Source: an uncultured Eubacteriales bacterium
Lineage (GTDB): Bacteria > Bacillota > Clostridia > Lachnospirales > Lachnospiraceae
Direction of reading: 5' to 3'
NCBI GenBank assembly: GCA_900544525.1
Contig: UQVN01000002.1
Location: 1-45,498 of the forward strand
Length of the DNA stretch: 45,498 nt
The translations under genes were made by a program, and so were the position numbers. This document shows, piece after piece, positions 33,240 through 41,599 of the stretch. Within the stretch, counting starts at the first letter, position 1. Every line of letters begins with the position of its first letter. Below the pieces are notes generated by a model. That model was not told where the DNA came from and ran no database searches. It saw only the letters and a list, made by a program, of their open reading frames with translations.

Positions 33240-33629
33240 CTATCTTTCATCCAGCACGATTGTGATGTGGCTCATTCTCTTTTCGATTCTATAAGCTCTA
33301 CCCTGTGCTCTTGGTTGAATTCTTTTCATTGTTGGTCCTTTGTTTGCATAGCAAGCTGCAACGTAAAGGTTTTCTGGGTTCATATTGTTGTTGTTTTCTG
33401 CGTTAGCGATAGCAGATTTTAAAAGTTTTTCTATAACTGAAGACGCATATCTTGGGCTGTATGCTAAGATACCAAGTGCTTCTTGAACACTTTTTCCACG
33501 GATTGCATCTAATACAAAGCAAGCTTTCTGAACTGACACTCTAGCGTAAGATAATTTAGCTGATGGTCTAGTTTCGCGATTTTTAAGATTTCTCTCTCTT
33601 TTGATTTGGGATCTATGTCCTTTAGCCAT
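33240..33629 (-). CDS. rplV: 50S ribosomal protein L22
   Basis: A 129-residue protein with a beta-hairpin lining the exit tunnel. AKLSYARVSVQKACFVLDAI and the C-terminal hairpin RIQPRAQGRAYRIEKRMSHI are diagnostic; the family extension at the N-terminus is about 20 basic residues. 30 nt after rpsS. Confidence 0.98.
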   Translation of the reverse strand: MAKGHRSQIKRERNLKNRETRPSAKLSYARVSVQKACFVLDAIRGKSVQEALGILAYSPRYASSVIEKLLKSAIANAENNNNMNPENLYVAACYANKGPTMKRIQPRAQGRAYRIEKRMSHITIVLDER

Positions 33630-33659
33630 GGATGTGACCTCCTTTCATCTTCTAATCAA

Positions 33660-33941
33660 TTAACGAACTTTTGATTTCTTTTCGTCTTTTCCATGTCCTC
33701 TATAAGTTCTTGTTGCAACGAACTCTCCGAGTTTGTGTCCAACCATATCTTCTGTAATATATACTGGCACATGTCTTCTTCCGTCGTGAAGGGCAATTGT
33801 GTGTCCTACGAATGAAGGGAAGATTGTGGAACGACGTGACCAAGATTTAATCACTGTTTTTTCATTTGCTGCATTTAAAGCATCGATTTTCTTTAATAAG
33901 CTTTTGTCTGCAAATGGTCCTTTTTTAAGTGAGCGAGCCAT
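33660..33941 (-). CDS. rpsS: 30S ribosomal protein S19
   Basis: A 93-residue head protein. MARSLKKGPFADKSLLKKID and VGHKLGEFVATRTYRGH are standard. 14 nt after rplB. Confidence 0.98.
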   Translation of the reverse strand: MARSLKKGPFADKSLLKKIDALNAANEKTVIKSWSRRSTIFPSFVGHTIALHDGRRHVPVYITEDMVGHKLGEFVATRTYRGHGKDEKKSKVR

Positions 33942-33955
33942 AGGTTACCTCCTTA

Positions 33956-34798
33956 TTATTTTACGTTCTTACCGTCTCTAGTTCTTACGATCATTTTGTT
34001 AGATTGTTTGTTTTTCTTTCTTGTCTTTAAGCCAAGAGCAGGTTTACCCCAAGGTGTACATGGACCTGGACGACCGATACCTGTCTTACCTTCACCACCA
34101 CCGTGTGGATGGTCATTAGGGTTCATTACGGAACCACGAACTGTTGGACGGATACCCATATGGCGTTTACGTCCTGCTTTACCGATGTTTACAAGGTCAT
34201 GTTCGATGTTACCAACCTGTCCGATTGTTGCACGGCATACGATTGGAATTAATCTCATTTCGCCTGATGGAAGTCTTAATGTAGCGTATTTTCCTTCTTT
34301 CGCCATTAACTGAGCAGAGTTACCAGCAGAACGAACTAACTGTCCACCTTTTCCTGGGTACATTTCGATGTTGTGAATTTCTGTACCAACTGGAATGTTA
34401 GCAAGTGGTAAGCAGTTTCCTACTTTAACTTCAGCGTCTGGACCGCTCATTAATACTTCGCCTACCTGTAATTTAGCAGGTGCGATGATATATCTCTTTT
34501 CACCATCTGCATATGTTAATAATGCGATGTTTGCTGTTCTGTTTGGATCGTATTCGATACCAACAACTTTTGCTGGAATACCATCTTTATTTCTTTTGAA
34601 GTCGATTAATCTATATTTCTTTTTAGCTCCGCCTCCGCGGTGTCTTACTGTAATTTTTCCCTGATTGTTACGACCAGCTGTTTTGTTTAAAGAAACTAAT
34701 AAAGATTTCTCTGGAGTTTTCTTTGTGATTTCAGCGAAATCTAAGCTAGTCATATTTCTTCTGGAAGGTGTATATGGGTTAAATGTTTTAATTCCCAT
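33956..34798 (-). CDS. rplB: 50S ribosomal protein L2
   Basis: A 280-residue protein needed for subunit joining and peptidyl transfer. The conserved histidine lies in NPNDHPHGGGEGKTGIGRPG. I start at the ATG at 34798 (AAAGGAG 8 nt upstream), giving MGIKTFNPYTPSRR; a longer frame to 34816 would include that site. It follows rplW after a 141-nt gap that carries a 9-bp hairpin. Confidence 0.98.
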   Translation of the reverse strand: MGIKTFNPYTPSRRNMTSLDFAEITKKTPEKSLLVSLNKTAGRNNQGKITVRHRGGGAKKKYRLIDFKRNKDGIPAKVVGIEYDPNRTANIALLTYADGEKRYIIAPAKLQVGEVLMSGPDAEVKVGNCLPLANIPVGTEIHNIEMYPGKGGQLVRSAGNSAQLMAKEGKYATLRLPSGEMRLIPIVCRATIGQVGNIEHDLVNIGKAGRKRHMGIRPTVRGSVMNPNDHPHGGGEGKTGIGRPGPCTPWGKPALGLKTRKKNKQSNKMIVRTRDGKNVK

Positions 34799-34905
34799 TA
34801 TTAGCACTCCTTTCAATACTCAATTTCATGTCACGCTTTTATTGCGTATAGTTTTCTTTATCATATTTTATGAAGATACATTCTCGCTACGCTCGAAGTA
34901 TCGGC

Positions 34906-34943
34906 ATAATCAGTGGCTCGAAAATACCTCGCCTACTGATTAT
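34906..34943 (-). other. Hairpin between rplW and rplB
   Basis: ATAATCAGT and ACTGATTAT pair perfectly over 9 bp across a 20-nt loop, starting at the rplW stop. A smaller GATAC/GTATC repeat lies just beyond. The 141-nt gap is long for this operon. No T-run, so not an obvious terminator. Confidence 0.4.
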
Positions 34944-35239
34944 AGGCCAGCGAAGATTTCGATATCTTTGCTTTCAGCTGTTAATTTAACGATAGCTTTT
35001 TTTGTTTTAGCTGTTTTTCCGTAAACCATACCACGTCTTTTTGTTTTTCCGTCGCAGTTCATTGTGTTTACTTTTTCAACTTTTGTTCCTTCGAACATTT
35101 TTTCTACAGCCTCTTTAATCTGGCTTTTTGTAGCTTCTGGGTGTACTAAGAAAGTATATTTTTTCTCGCCCATAGCGTTCATACTTTTTTCTGTAATAAC
35201 TGGTTTCAGAATTACGTCGTAATATCTTAAAGCTGCCAT
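34940..35239 (-). CDS. rplW: 50S ribosomal protein L23
   Basis: A 99-residue tunnel-exit protein that docks SRP and trigger factor. YYDVILKPVITEKSMNAMGE and the KVEKVNTMNCDGKTKRRG segment are typical. Its ATG shares one base with the rplD stop (TAATG). Confidence 0.98.
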   Translation of the reverse strand: MAALRYYDVILKPVITEKSMNAMGEKKYTFLVHPEATKSQIKEAVEKMFEGTKVEKVNTMNCDGKTKRRGMVYGKTAKTKKAIVKLTAESKDIEIFAGL

Positions 35240-35859
35240 TATGCGTACACCTCCTCAATTGTTGCTAACGCATCTTTTGTTACAACAACTGTATCGTATT
35301 TCAAGATGTCGTATACATTAATTGTATTTGTTAAAGCAGTTTTTACTGATGGAATGTTTCTTGCAGAAAGAATAACGTTTTCATCTTTTTCGTTCATAAC
35401 TACTAAAGCTTTTTCTACTTTTAAGTTATTTAAAACTGCCTGGAATTTCTTAGTTTTGATTTCATCTAATTTTAACTCGTCAAGTACGATGAATTTGTTT
35501 TCATTTACTCTAGATGTTAAAGCAGATTTTAATGCGATTCTCTTTTCTTTTTTGTTTAATCTGATAGAGTAATCTCTTGGCTTTGGTGCGAATACTACTC
35601 CGCCGCCTGTCCATTGTGGAGCTCTGATAGAACCTTGTCTTGCATGACCAGTTCCTTTTTGTCTCCAAGGTTTTCTTCCGCCTCCACGAACTTCTGCGCG
35701 AGTTTTTGCGCTCTGTGTTCCCTGACGGTTATTAGCGAGCTGTGCTACTACAGCCATGTGCACTAAGTGTTCATTTACTTCTACACCGAAGATTGCGTCG
35801 TTTAATTCAACTGTACCAACCTGTGCACCTTCCATATTTAAAACAGATACTGATGCCAT
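35239..35859 (-). CDS. rplD: 50S ribosomal protein L4
   Basis: A 206-residue early-assembly protein with a tunnel-lining loop (GGGRKPWRQKGTGHARQGSI). In gamma-proteobacteria L4 regulates the S10 operon through its leader; whether it does so here is unknown, but the rpsJ leader is strongly structured. 31 nt after rplC. Confidence 0.98.
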   Translation of the reverse strand: MASVSVLNMEGAQVGTVELNDAIFGVEVNEHLVHMAVVAQLANNRQGTQSAKTRAEVRGGGRKPWRQKGTGHARQGSIRAPQWTGGGVVFAPKPRDYSIRLNKKEKRIALKSALTSRVNENKFIVLDELKLDEIKTKKFQAVLNNLKVEKALVVMNEKDENVILSARNIPSVKTALTNTINVYDILKYDTVVVTKDALATIEEVYA

Positions 35860-35890
35860 CTGTGTGTCCTCCTTCCTTGTGAAAGCCTAA

Positions 35891-36526
35891 TTATTTACCG
35901 CTTTTTACAGTTTCTCTTAACATTACTAAAGCTTTTTTTGGTCCTGGAACAGAACCTTTTACTAAGATAATGTTATTGTCTGCGTCGATTCTTACGATTT
36001 CAAGATTCTGGATTGTAACTCTTTCACATCCCATGTGACCAGCCATCTTTTTACCTTTCCAAACGCGTCCTGGTGTTGTTGCAGAACCGTTAGAACCGAT
36101 GTGTCTGTGGTGTTTAGAACCGTGAGTTACAGGACCTCTGTGGAAATTATGTCTTTTGATTGCGCCTGCATATCCTTTACCTTTTGATGTTGCAGTTGCA
36201 TCAATTTTGTCACCTTCTGCGAAGATGTCAACTTTGATTTCCTGTCCTACTGTGTACTCTTCAGCGTTTTCGAATCTGAATTCTTTAACGAATCTCTTTG
36301 GAGCTACACCAGCTTTATCAAAGTGACCTTTCTGTGGTTTGTTGATAAGGCGTTCTGCTTTATCCATGAAACCAACCTGAACGGCACTATATCCGTCATT
36401 TTCCATTGTTTTTACTTGTGTTACTGCACAAGGACCAGCCTGTAATACAGTAACTGGAGTTAATACTCCATCTTCGTTGAAGATTTGAGTCATTCCGACT
36501 TTTGTTGCTAAAATCGCTTTCTTCAT
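35891..36526 (-). CDS. rplC: 50S ribosomal protein L3
   Basis: A 211-residue protein that starts 50S assembly. ATKVGMTQIFNEDGVLTPVT and GPVTHGSKHHRHIGSNGSAT are diagnostic. It follows rpsJ after 109 nt, a gap with a 7-bp hairpin (GATTGCA/TGCAATC, 36560-36579). Confidence 0.98.
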   Translation of the reverse strand: MKKAILATKVGMTQIFNEDGVLTPVTVLQAGPCAVTQVKTMENDGYSAVQVGFMDKAERLINKPQKGHFDKAGVAPKRFVKEFRFENAEEYTVGQEIKVDIFAEGDKIDATATSKGKGYAGAIKRHNFHRGPVTHGSKHHRHIGSNGSATTPGRVWKGKKMAGHMGCERVTIQNLEIVRIDADNNIILVKGSVPGPKKALVMLRETVKSGK

Positions 36527-36635
36527 TGCTGAATTTACCTCCTAATTTGATCTACAGCGGATTGCATCGTTGTGCAATCATCCTAGATGGCTTATATAAA
36601 TAAACCTTAAAGGATTTTTCCTAATTTGGACTTTT

Positions 36636-36947
36636 TTATTTCATTTTGATGCTGATATCAACGCCTGCTGGCATTTCTAATCCAGATAAAGCATCAACAG
36701 TCTTTTGAGTTGGTGTGATGATATCAATTAATCTCTTATGTGTTCTTTGTTCGAACTGTTCTCTAGAATCTTTATATTTGTGAACCGCTCTAAGAATTGT
36801 TACTACCTCTTTCTTAGTAGGCATTGGTACTGGACCGCTCACCTTTGCTCCTGTCTTTTTTACAGTTTCGATAATAGATTTTGCAGAAGCATCAATTAAC
36901 TGATGATCATACGCTTTTAATGTAATTCTCATTACTTGACTTGCCAT
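36636..36947 (-). CDS. rpsJ: 30S ribosomal protein S10
   Basis: A 103-residue head protein, first gene of the cluster. ITLKAYDHQLIDASAKSIIE and GPVPMPTKKEVVTILRAVHK are diagnostic. I start at the ATG at 36947 with AGGAGG 10 nt upstream; a frame reaching 37043 adds a basic extension that belongs to the untranslated leader. Confidence 0.98.
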   Translation of the reverse strand: MASQVMRITLKAYDHQLIDASAKSIIETVKKTGAKVSGPVPMPTKKEVVTILRAVHKYKDSREQFEQRTHKRLIDIITPTQKTVDALSGLEMPAGVDISIKMK

Positions 36948-37195
36948 AAAAAAAGTCGCCTCCTTTTCGCACTTAATATTAGTACGACAAGCGGTGACTG
37001 TACACTTACCCGTGTGTATCTTCTGTTTTTTCTTCCGATGCACACTCTCTCCCTGTTGTCTTCTTAAAATCCTACAGTTCTATTGTTCTTGTACAGTGAC
37101 TTGTCGCCAGTTTCTCTAACTTGACATTCGCTCCACGGAAAACCTACACCTCTTGTGTAGCAACCTCACGCTTCATCGCTATCATGTCACAACAG
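36948..37195 (-). ncRNA. Structured leader of the S10 operon
   Basis: About 248 nt of untranslated RNA. A long-range helix pairs 36985-36991 (CGACAAG) with 37100-37106 (CTTGTCG) and 36997-37004 (ACTGTACA) with 37090-37097 (TGTACAGT), enclosing about 85 nt. Upstream is a local hairpin CTACAC/GTGTAG around 37144-37160. The helix ends about 40 nt before the rpsJ start, so it could sense a ribosomal protein and control the operon. Confidence 0.6.
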
Positions 37196-37200
37196 GTATT

Positions 37201-37229
37201 AGTATATACTATATTTTCGGGATTGGCAA
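37201..37229 (-). promoter_or_regulatory. Promoter of the S10-spc-alpha cluster
   Basis: On the minus strand TTGCCA and TATACT are separated by 17 bp. Transcription would start near 37195. The remaining stretch to 37566 is AT-rich and shows nothing else. Confidence 0.75.
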
Positions 37230-37566
37230 GTATTTTTTTATTATTTAGACTACTTTTTAAAATAAAAAATCCAACAAATTTCCGCAGATTTTGTGTGCAT
37301 TTTTACCATTACTTATTTCTCCATATTTTCTATATATTTCCGAAACCTTTTTTAAGACTTGTTAGAAACGTTCGCTTCCTTTCTATATCATCTCAAAAAG
37401 TTTTTCTAAATGGATCATTCCTTTTATTGCTCTCCTTGAAATGAAACGGGTTCCTTCTATATAATAATGTATTTCTTCCATAAATAATATGAAACATAAT
37501 TAGTAACGGAAAATACTTTTGCTTTTCGAACACCTTTGTATTCTAACCTATTCTATCATAAATTAA

Positions 37567-37624
37567 AAATAGAAGTAAATAGCCTATTCGACGAATATAG
37601 TCAAATAACGATTCACTTCTATTT
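37567..37624 (-). terminator. Terminator of the GDPD-domain gene
   Basis: AAATAGAAGT pairs with ACTTCTATTT over 10 bp, enclosing a nested TATTCG/CGAATA hairpin; ATTTTTAATTT follows on the minus strand. Confidence 0.6.
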
Positions 37625-37681
37625 CTGGATTCTTTTCGCTTTTATTATCTTCACGAAAAAAATCCTTCTTAATTATTATTA

Positions 37682-38803
37682 CTATCGCAGTGCTGGGGGG
37701 ATCATATCCATCGTAATATAGTCCACATCTGCATCCTGCATCCTTTGATATTCTGTATCATTTACAATTGTCCAGCAGTTTACTGCCACACCTAATTCAT
37801 GCGCAAATCGCACTTTTTCCCTTGTTACTCCATGCAATTTTGTATCGATATCAATTTTTCTTAAACTGCATAAAGTAATATGTGAGGTGGACATACTCTT
37901 TTCTATCCACTGTAACTGTAGAGTTTCTGAATGACTTCTTAACCACTCTAACAGCTCTAATTTAAAAGAAATCACAACCGCTCGATCTTCTAAATCATAT
38001 TTTTTTAATATAGCTAAAAATTCCCCTAGTTCTGACACTTGAACCTCTTTTAATTCAATAACAGGAACCATATTATAAGCTCGACAAAGATTTAATACAT
38101 CTGTTAACTCTGGTATCCTTTGGGTCGGTAAGTCTTTTAAATTTTCTCCACTATCGATCTTATACCTTCGAAGCTCCCACCTTGTATAATCTTTTACATA
38201 TCCACTTCCATTGGTCATACGCGCAATATCCGCATCATGCATAACGATAAAATGGTGATCTTTTGTGGTCTGAATATCAAATTCAATTCCCCAAAATCCT
38301 TTCTCACCTGCCGCTTTAAAAGCAGCCATAGAGTTTTCTGGTGCTACATCTACAATTCCACGATGTGCTATATTTTTCACTCTTGATACCTTTTTCGTCA
38401 CTTGAACAATAACTCTTGTGCGAACCCCACTTCCGTCTGTACTAGAAATGGTAATAATGGCACGCCCTGGCATTAACCCTTTCATCACTCCTCTGCTATC
38501 AACGGATACTACTTTTTTATCGGAAGTAGCAAAGGTCACTTTTGTATTTAAAGCGGTAGTAGGCAACACTTGGTAATAAAGTTGTTGACTGCTTCCTTCT
38601 ATCATTTTTAACTGTGGAGCATTCGGCTTAATGATCAAAACTTTTGTTCCATAGATAGAAGTAACTGGAGAAATTAACTCACTTCTCTCTTCGTTTATTG
38701 TTTCTGCATAAATTGTTTTAGGAAGAAGAAAGAAAATTGCTCCAGCCAATAAAAGAAAGAGAAAAAACATTTTTCTATGCTTTCTCTTTTGAATCTCTGC
38801 CAA
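37682..38803 (-). CDS. Membrane-anchored glycerophosphodiester phosphodiesterase with Ig-like domain
   Basis: About 373 residues: a signal anchor (about residues 12-30), a bacterial Ig-like (BIG_2) domain (about 55-140, with VSVDSRGVMKGLMPGRAIIT) and a GDPD domain (about 143-373). Catalytic motifs are NIAHRGIVDVAPENS, the acidic pair in IEFDIQTTKD and VMHD. It likely cleaves glycerophosphodiesters, such as deacylated lipid head groups or teichoic acid parts, outside the cell. I prefer TTG at 38803 (GAAGGGA 9-10 nt upstream); GTG at 38878 is the alternative and would overlap the methyltransferase gene by 29 nt. Confidence 0.82.
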   Translation of the reverse strand: MAEIQKRKHRKMFFLFLLLAGAIFFLLPKTIYAETINEERSELISPVTSIYGTKVLIIKPNAPQLKMIEGSSQQLYYQVLPTTALNTKVTFATSDKKVVSVDSRGVMKGLMPGRAIITISSTDGSGVRTRVIVQVTKKVSRVKNIAHRGIVDVAPENSMAAFKAAGEKGFWGIEFDIQTTKDHHFIVMHDADIARMTNGSGYVKDYTRWELRRYKIDSGENLKDLPTQRIPELTDVLNLCRAYNMVPVIELKEVQVSELGEFLAILKKYDLEDRAVVISFKLELLEWLRSHSETLQLQWIEKSMSTSHITLCSLRKIDIDTKLHGVTREKVRFAHELGVAVNCWTIVNDTEYQRMQDADVDYITMDMIPPALR

Positions 38804-38849
38804 CTCCTCACTTCCCTTCTTAAAATAACAACTATTTTTTATGCTTTCA

Positions 38850-39710
38850 TTATTTTTCCCAACGTCCAGAAGCTCCACAAGGAAGCACTAATCCATTTGA
38901 AGATACTGGGAGACCAATTTCTCCTGCTTCGACTTTACCACCAAATTTCTTTACAATTTCTACGTTCATCATATAAGAAAGAACGGCTGGTTGAAGTCCT
39001 GTTGTATAAGAATTAATTAAGAAGAACAATGGATCATCGGATAAGATTTTTGTACAAAGCTGTACAAATGGATGAATCTTTTCTTCAATTTTCCAAATTT
39101 CTCCTTTTGGTCCTCTTCCATAAGAAGGAGGATCCATAATAATACCATCGTATTTATTTCCTCTACGAATTTCTCTTTCTACAAATTTTACACAGTCATC
39201 TACAAGCCAACGGATTGGTGCATCTTCTAATCCTGAAGAACGTGCATTTTCTTTTGCCCATGTTACCATTCCTTTTGAAGCATCTACATGAGTAACAGAA
39301 GCTCCTGCATTGGCAGCGGCAATCGTAGCTCCTCCTGTATAAGCAAAGAGATTTAAAACTTTTATTGGACGATTTGCTTTTTTAATCTTTTCAGAAAACC
39401 AATCCCAGTTTGTTGCCTGCTCTGGAAATAGACCTGTATGTTTAAAACTAAATGGCTGTAAATTAAAAGTCAATTCTTTATAATGAATCTGCCATTGTTT
39501 TGGAAGATCAAAAAACTCCCATTCTCCACCACCTTTATTGCTTCTATGGTAGTGTCCATTCATCTTTCTCCAACGTTTATCTTTTTTCTCTGTATCCCAA
39601 ATTACTTGTGGGTCTGGGCGAACTAGGATATAATCTCCCCATCTCTCTAATTTTTCTCCACAAGAAGAATCAATTACTTCATACTCTTTCCATCCATCTG
39701 CAATCCACAT
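38850..39710 (-). CDS. Class I SAM-dependent rRNA-type methyltransferase
   Basis: A 286-residue protein. VLNLFAYTGGATIAAANAGA near residue 117 is the SAM-binding loop, THVDAS the acidic strand end, and GIIMDPPSYGRGPKG near 190 the catalytic region, as in the RlmI/RlmL (COG1092) group that methylates 23S rRNA bases. The RNA-binding PUA domain of RlmI is absent, so the exact target is uncertain. It is upstream of and may be cotranscribed with the GDPD gene. Confidence 0.85.
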   Translation of the reverse strand: MWIADGWKEYEVIDSSCGEKLERWGDYILVRPDPQVIWDTEKKDKRWRKMNGHYHRSNKGGGEWEFFDLPKQWQIHYKELTFNLQPFSFKHTGLFPEQATNWDWFSEKIKKANRPIKVLNLFAYTGGATIAAANAGASVTHVDASKGMVTWAKENARSSGLEDAPIRWLVDDCVKFVEREIRRGNKYDGIIMDPPSYGRGPKGEIWKIEEKIHPFVQLCTKILSDDPLFFLINSYTTGLQPAVLSYMMNVEIVKKFGGKVEAGEIGLPVSSNGLVLPCGASGRWEK

Positions 39711-39830
39711 ATCTTTTCTCTCTTTCTATCTCTTTTTATCAAAGTTTATTTTTCATTTATTTTAAAGGCTTTTATCGCCTATTTTCCAGTAAAATTCTAA
39801 CATTGATAAGTTTATAATGCAAGCAATAAA

Positions 39831-39869
39831 AAACGATGAAAAGCTTACACCGTATGCTTTTCATCGTTT
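39831..39869 (-). terminator. Terminator of the HIT-protein gene
   Basis: AAACGATGAAAAGC pairs perfectly with GCTTTTCATCGTTT (14 bp), followed on the minus strand by TTTTTT. A second small hairpin (AGAAATTC/GAATTTCT, 39875-39897) precedes it. Confidence 0.9.
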
Positions 39870-39905
39870 CTATAAGAAATTCACCTTATGAATTTCTCAT
39901 ACTCC

Positions 39906-40325
39906 TTAAAGACAAGCTTTGATTTTTTCAATCATTTCTTCATATTCTTTTTCTGTTAAGTATGTTTTATCTGGATTCATCTGGAATACGCCACCCCATT
40001 CATCCTGTCCTTCATATTTTGGTACAAGATGGAAATGTAAATGACATCCTGTATCCCCATATGCTCCATAGTTTACTTTGTTTGGAGCAAATGCTTTATG
40101 AATCGCTTTTGCTGCTCTTGTTACATCGGCAAAGAAACGGTTTCTTTCTTCATCACTGATGTCAACAATTTCACTCACATGATCTTTATAAGCAACAATA
40201 CATCTTCCTGGTTTGCTTTGCTCTTTAAATAAAATTAATTGACTTACATCTAAATCACAAATAGGAATTCCAAATTTCGCTAATACTTCTCCACCTACAC
40301 AATATCCACAATTTTGATCTTTCAT
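39906..40325 (-). CDS. HIT family protein (Hint-like nucleotide hydrolase)
   Basis: A 139-residue protein with the histidine triad HLHFHLVPK (His95, His97, His99). HIT proteins hydrolyse nucleoside phosphoramidates or dinucleotides. N-terminal cysteines (CGYC) may bind zinc. I start at the second ATG (40325) because AGGAG is 8 nt away; the ATG at 40331 is too close and 40376 lacks a site. Confidence 0.92.
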   Translation of the reverse strand: MKDQNCGYCVGGEVLAKFGIPICDLDVSQLILFKEQSKPGRCIVAYKDHVSEIVDISDEERNRFFADVTRAAKAIHKAFAPNKVNYGAYGDTGCHLHFHLVPKYEGQDEWGGVFQMNPDKTYLTEKEYEEMIEKIKACL

Positions 40326-40355
40326 GTTCATTTCTCCTATGCTATCTTTTTCTTT

Positions 40356-40377
40356 ATTGTATACAAACGCATACAAT
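40356..40377. promoter_or_regulatory. Candidate operator before the HIT gene
   Basis: ATTGTAT-8 bp-ATACAAT is a perfect 7-bp inverted repeat, about 27-48 nt downstream of the likely transcription start. The pattern resembles binding sites of GntR-type repressors; no such regulator is in the window. Confidence 0.4.
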
Positions 40378-40409
40378 CGATCACTTATTTTTTCATAAAG
40401 TATTCCCTA

Positions 40410-40438
40410 ATTATACACCTATTCTCTTGTATGGTAAA
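40410..40438 (-). promoter_or_regulatory. Promoter of the HIT gene
   Basis: On the minus strand TTTACC and TATAAT are separated by 17 bp; the leader is about 80 nt. Confidence 0.5.
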
Positions 40439-40552
40439 GTTATAATAGAAAATCTTTATTTTTTATAAACAGCAATGAGAAACACACTTTGCGGACAGTC
40501 GCCATATGGGAGCATAAATGCTCGCGTACAGTTCCTTGTCTTCCCGTAAATA

Positions 40553-40602
40553 AAAAACCCAACCATTTCCTTGGATATTTCACCTTAGAAACCGTTGGGC
40601 TT
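40553..40602 (-). terminator. Terminator of the asr operon
   Basis: On the minus strand GCCCAAC..TTTC pairs with GAAA..GTTGGG, followed by TTTTTT, just after asrC. Confidence 0.8.
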
Positions 40603-40623
40603 CTTCTATTTTTTCTATAAAAA

Positions 40624-41586
40624 TTAATATTTAATTCCCTTCCAATACACAGGAGTTGAAACTTGTGCACATTCTGGAAGCTCTACATCTTTTAATGCCC
40701 ATTTCTTAAACTCTTCAAAACCAGTTCTATCAATAATATAACCGATATGTTCTTTTCCACCTGGAGCATCTTTATCAATATATTCTTTTACATAGTCATA
40801 GGTATTTTTAATAATCTTTACAATGCTATCCGCATCCACCCATTTAATAAAATCTTCTCCAAGTCTTGGATTTTTCTTTCCAGAACGTCCCATCAACGTT
40901 AAACGGAAATATTTTTTTGTATCTCTTGTCCATGCAGAAGTTGGGCAGTTAATCACACATTCTCCACAACCAATACATTTATCCGCATCTCTTTGTGGAC
41001 GGAAGTTCACTGGTTTTAATGCCTCTGTGGATTTTTTCTTACAAGCACGAACACAAGCACCACAACTAATACAACGATCTTTCTCAAACATTGGAAGCGT
41101 CATTCCCATAATTCCAAAGTCATGCATACGAACTTTTGCACAGTCATTTGGACATCCTGTTAACGCTACTTTAAAATGAAGATCATTCGGGAAAATCTCT
41201 TTTTCAATTCTTTGTGCAAGAGCGGTTGTATCATAGCAAGCAAATGGACAGACACGGTTTCCAATACAAGCGATGACATTTCTTGTACCAGATGCAGGAT
41301 ATCCTGTATTCGGTTCTACCTGATTGATTTCCAATCCTTCAATGATTGGTTGAAGCATCTCATTGACTTTTGGCATATCCTCAAAACGGATCCCTGGTAC
41401 TTCAAATCCTTGGCGGTTTGTAATATGCACGGTTCCATTTCCATATGTCTCTGCAATCTGTTGAATTTGTGATAAATACTTGGCATCCATATGACCACCT
41501 GGCACACGAATTCTTGATGCAGTCACTCCTCTTACCTTAGTCACACGAAAGGCATTTTTCTTTAGTTTCTTTGTATTCATATCCAT
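40624..41586 (-). CDS. asrC: Anaerobic sulfite reductase subunit C
   Basis: A 320-residue catalytic subunit that reduces sulfite to sulfide. The siroheme/[4Fe-4S] site is formed by CIGNRVCPFAC and CPNDC; two ferredoxin-type clusters follow (CISCGACVRAC and CIGCGECVINC). It is third in asrA-asrB-asrC, 13 nt after asrB. Subunits A and B feed it electrons from NADH or ferredoxin. Confidence 0.96.
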   Translation of the reverse strand: MDMNTKKLKKNAFRVTKVRGVTASRIRVPGGHMDAKYLSQIQQIAETYGNGTVHITNRQGFEVPGIRFEDMPKVNEMLQPIIEGLEINQVEPNTGYPASGTRNVIACIGNRVCPFACYDTTALAQRIEKEIFPNDLHFKVALTGCPNDCAKVRMHDFGIMGMTLPMFEKDRCISCGACVRACKKKSTEALKPVNFRPQRDADKCIGCGECVINCPTSAWTRDTKKYFRLTLMGRSGKKNPRLGEDFIKWVDADSIVKIIKNTYDYVKEYIDKDAPGGKEHIGYIIDRTGFEEFKKWALKDVELPECAQVSTPVYWKGIKY

Positions 41587-41599
41587 AACGCTTGCCCTC

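Noticed and set aside
36948..37043. N-terminal extension of S10 by about 32 residues
   Set aside because: It lacks a ribosome-binding site, has no S10 similarity and lies in the base-paired leader; the ATG at 36947 has AGGAGG.
37230..37566. Small coding gene in the gap upstream of rpsJ
   Set aside because: AT-rich frames without a ribosome-binding site or recognisable protein features.
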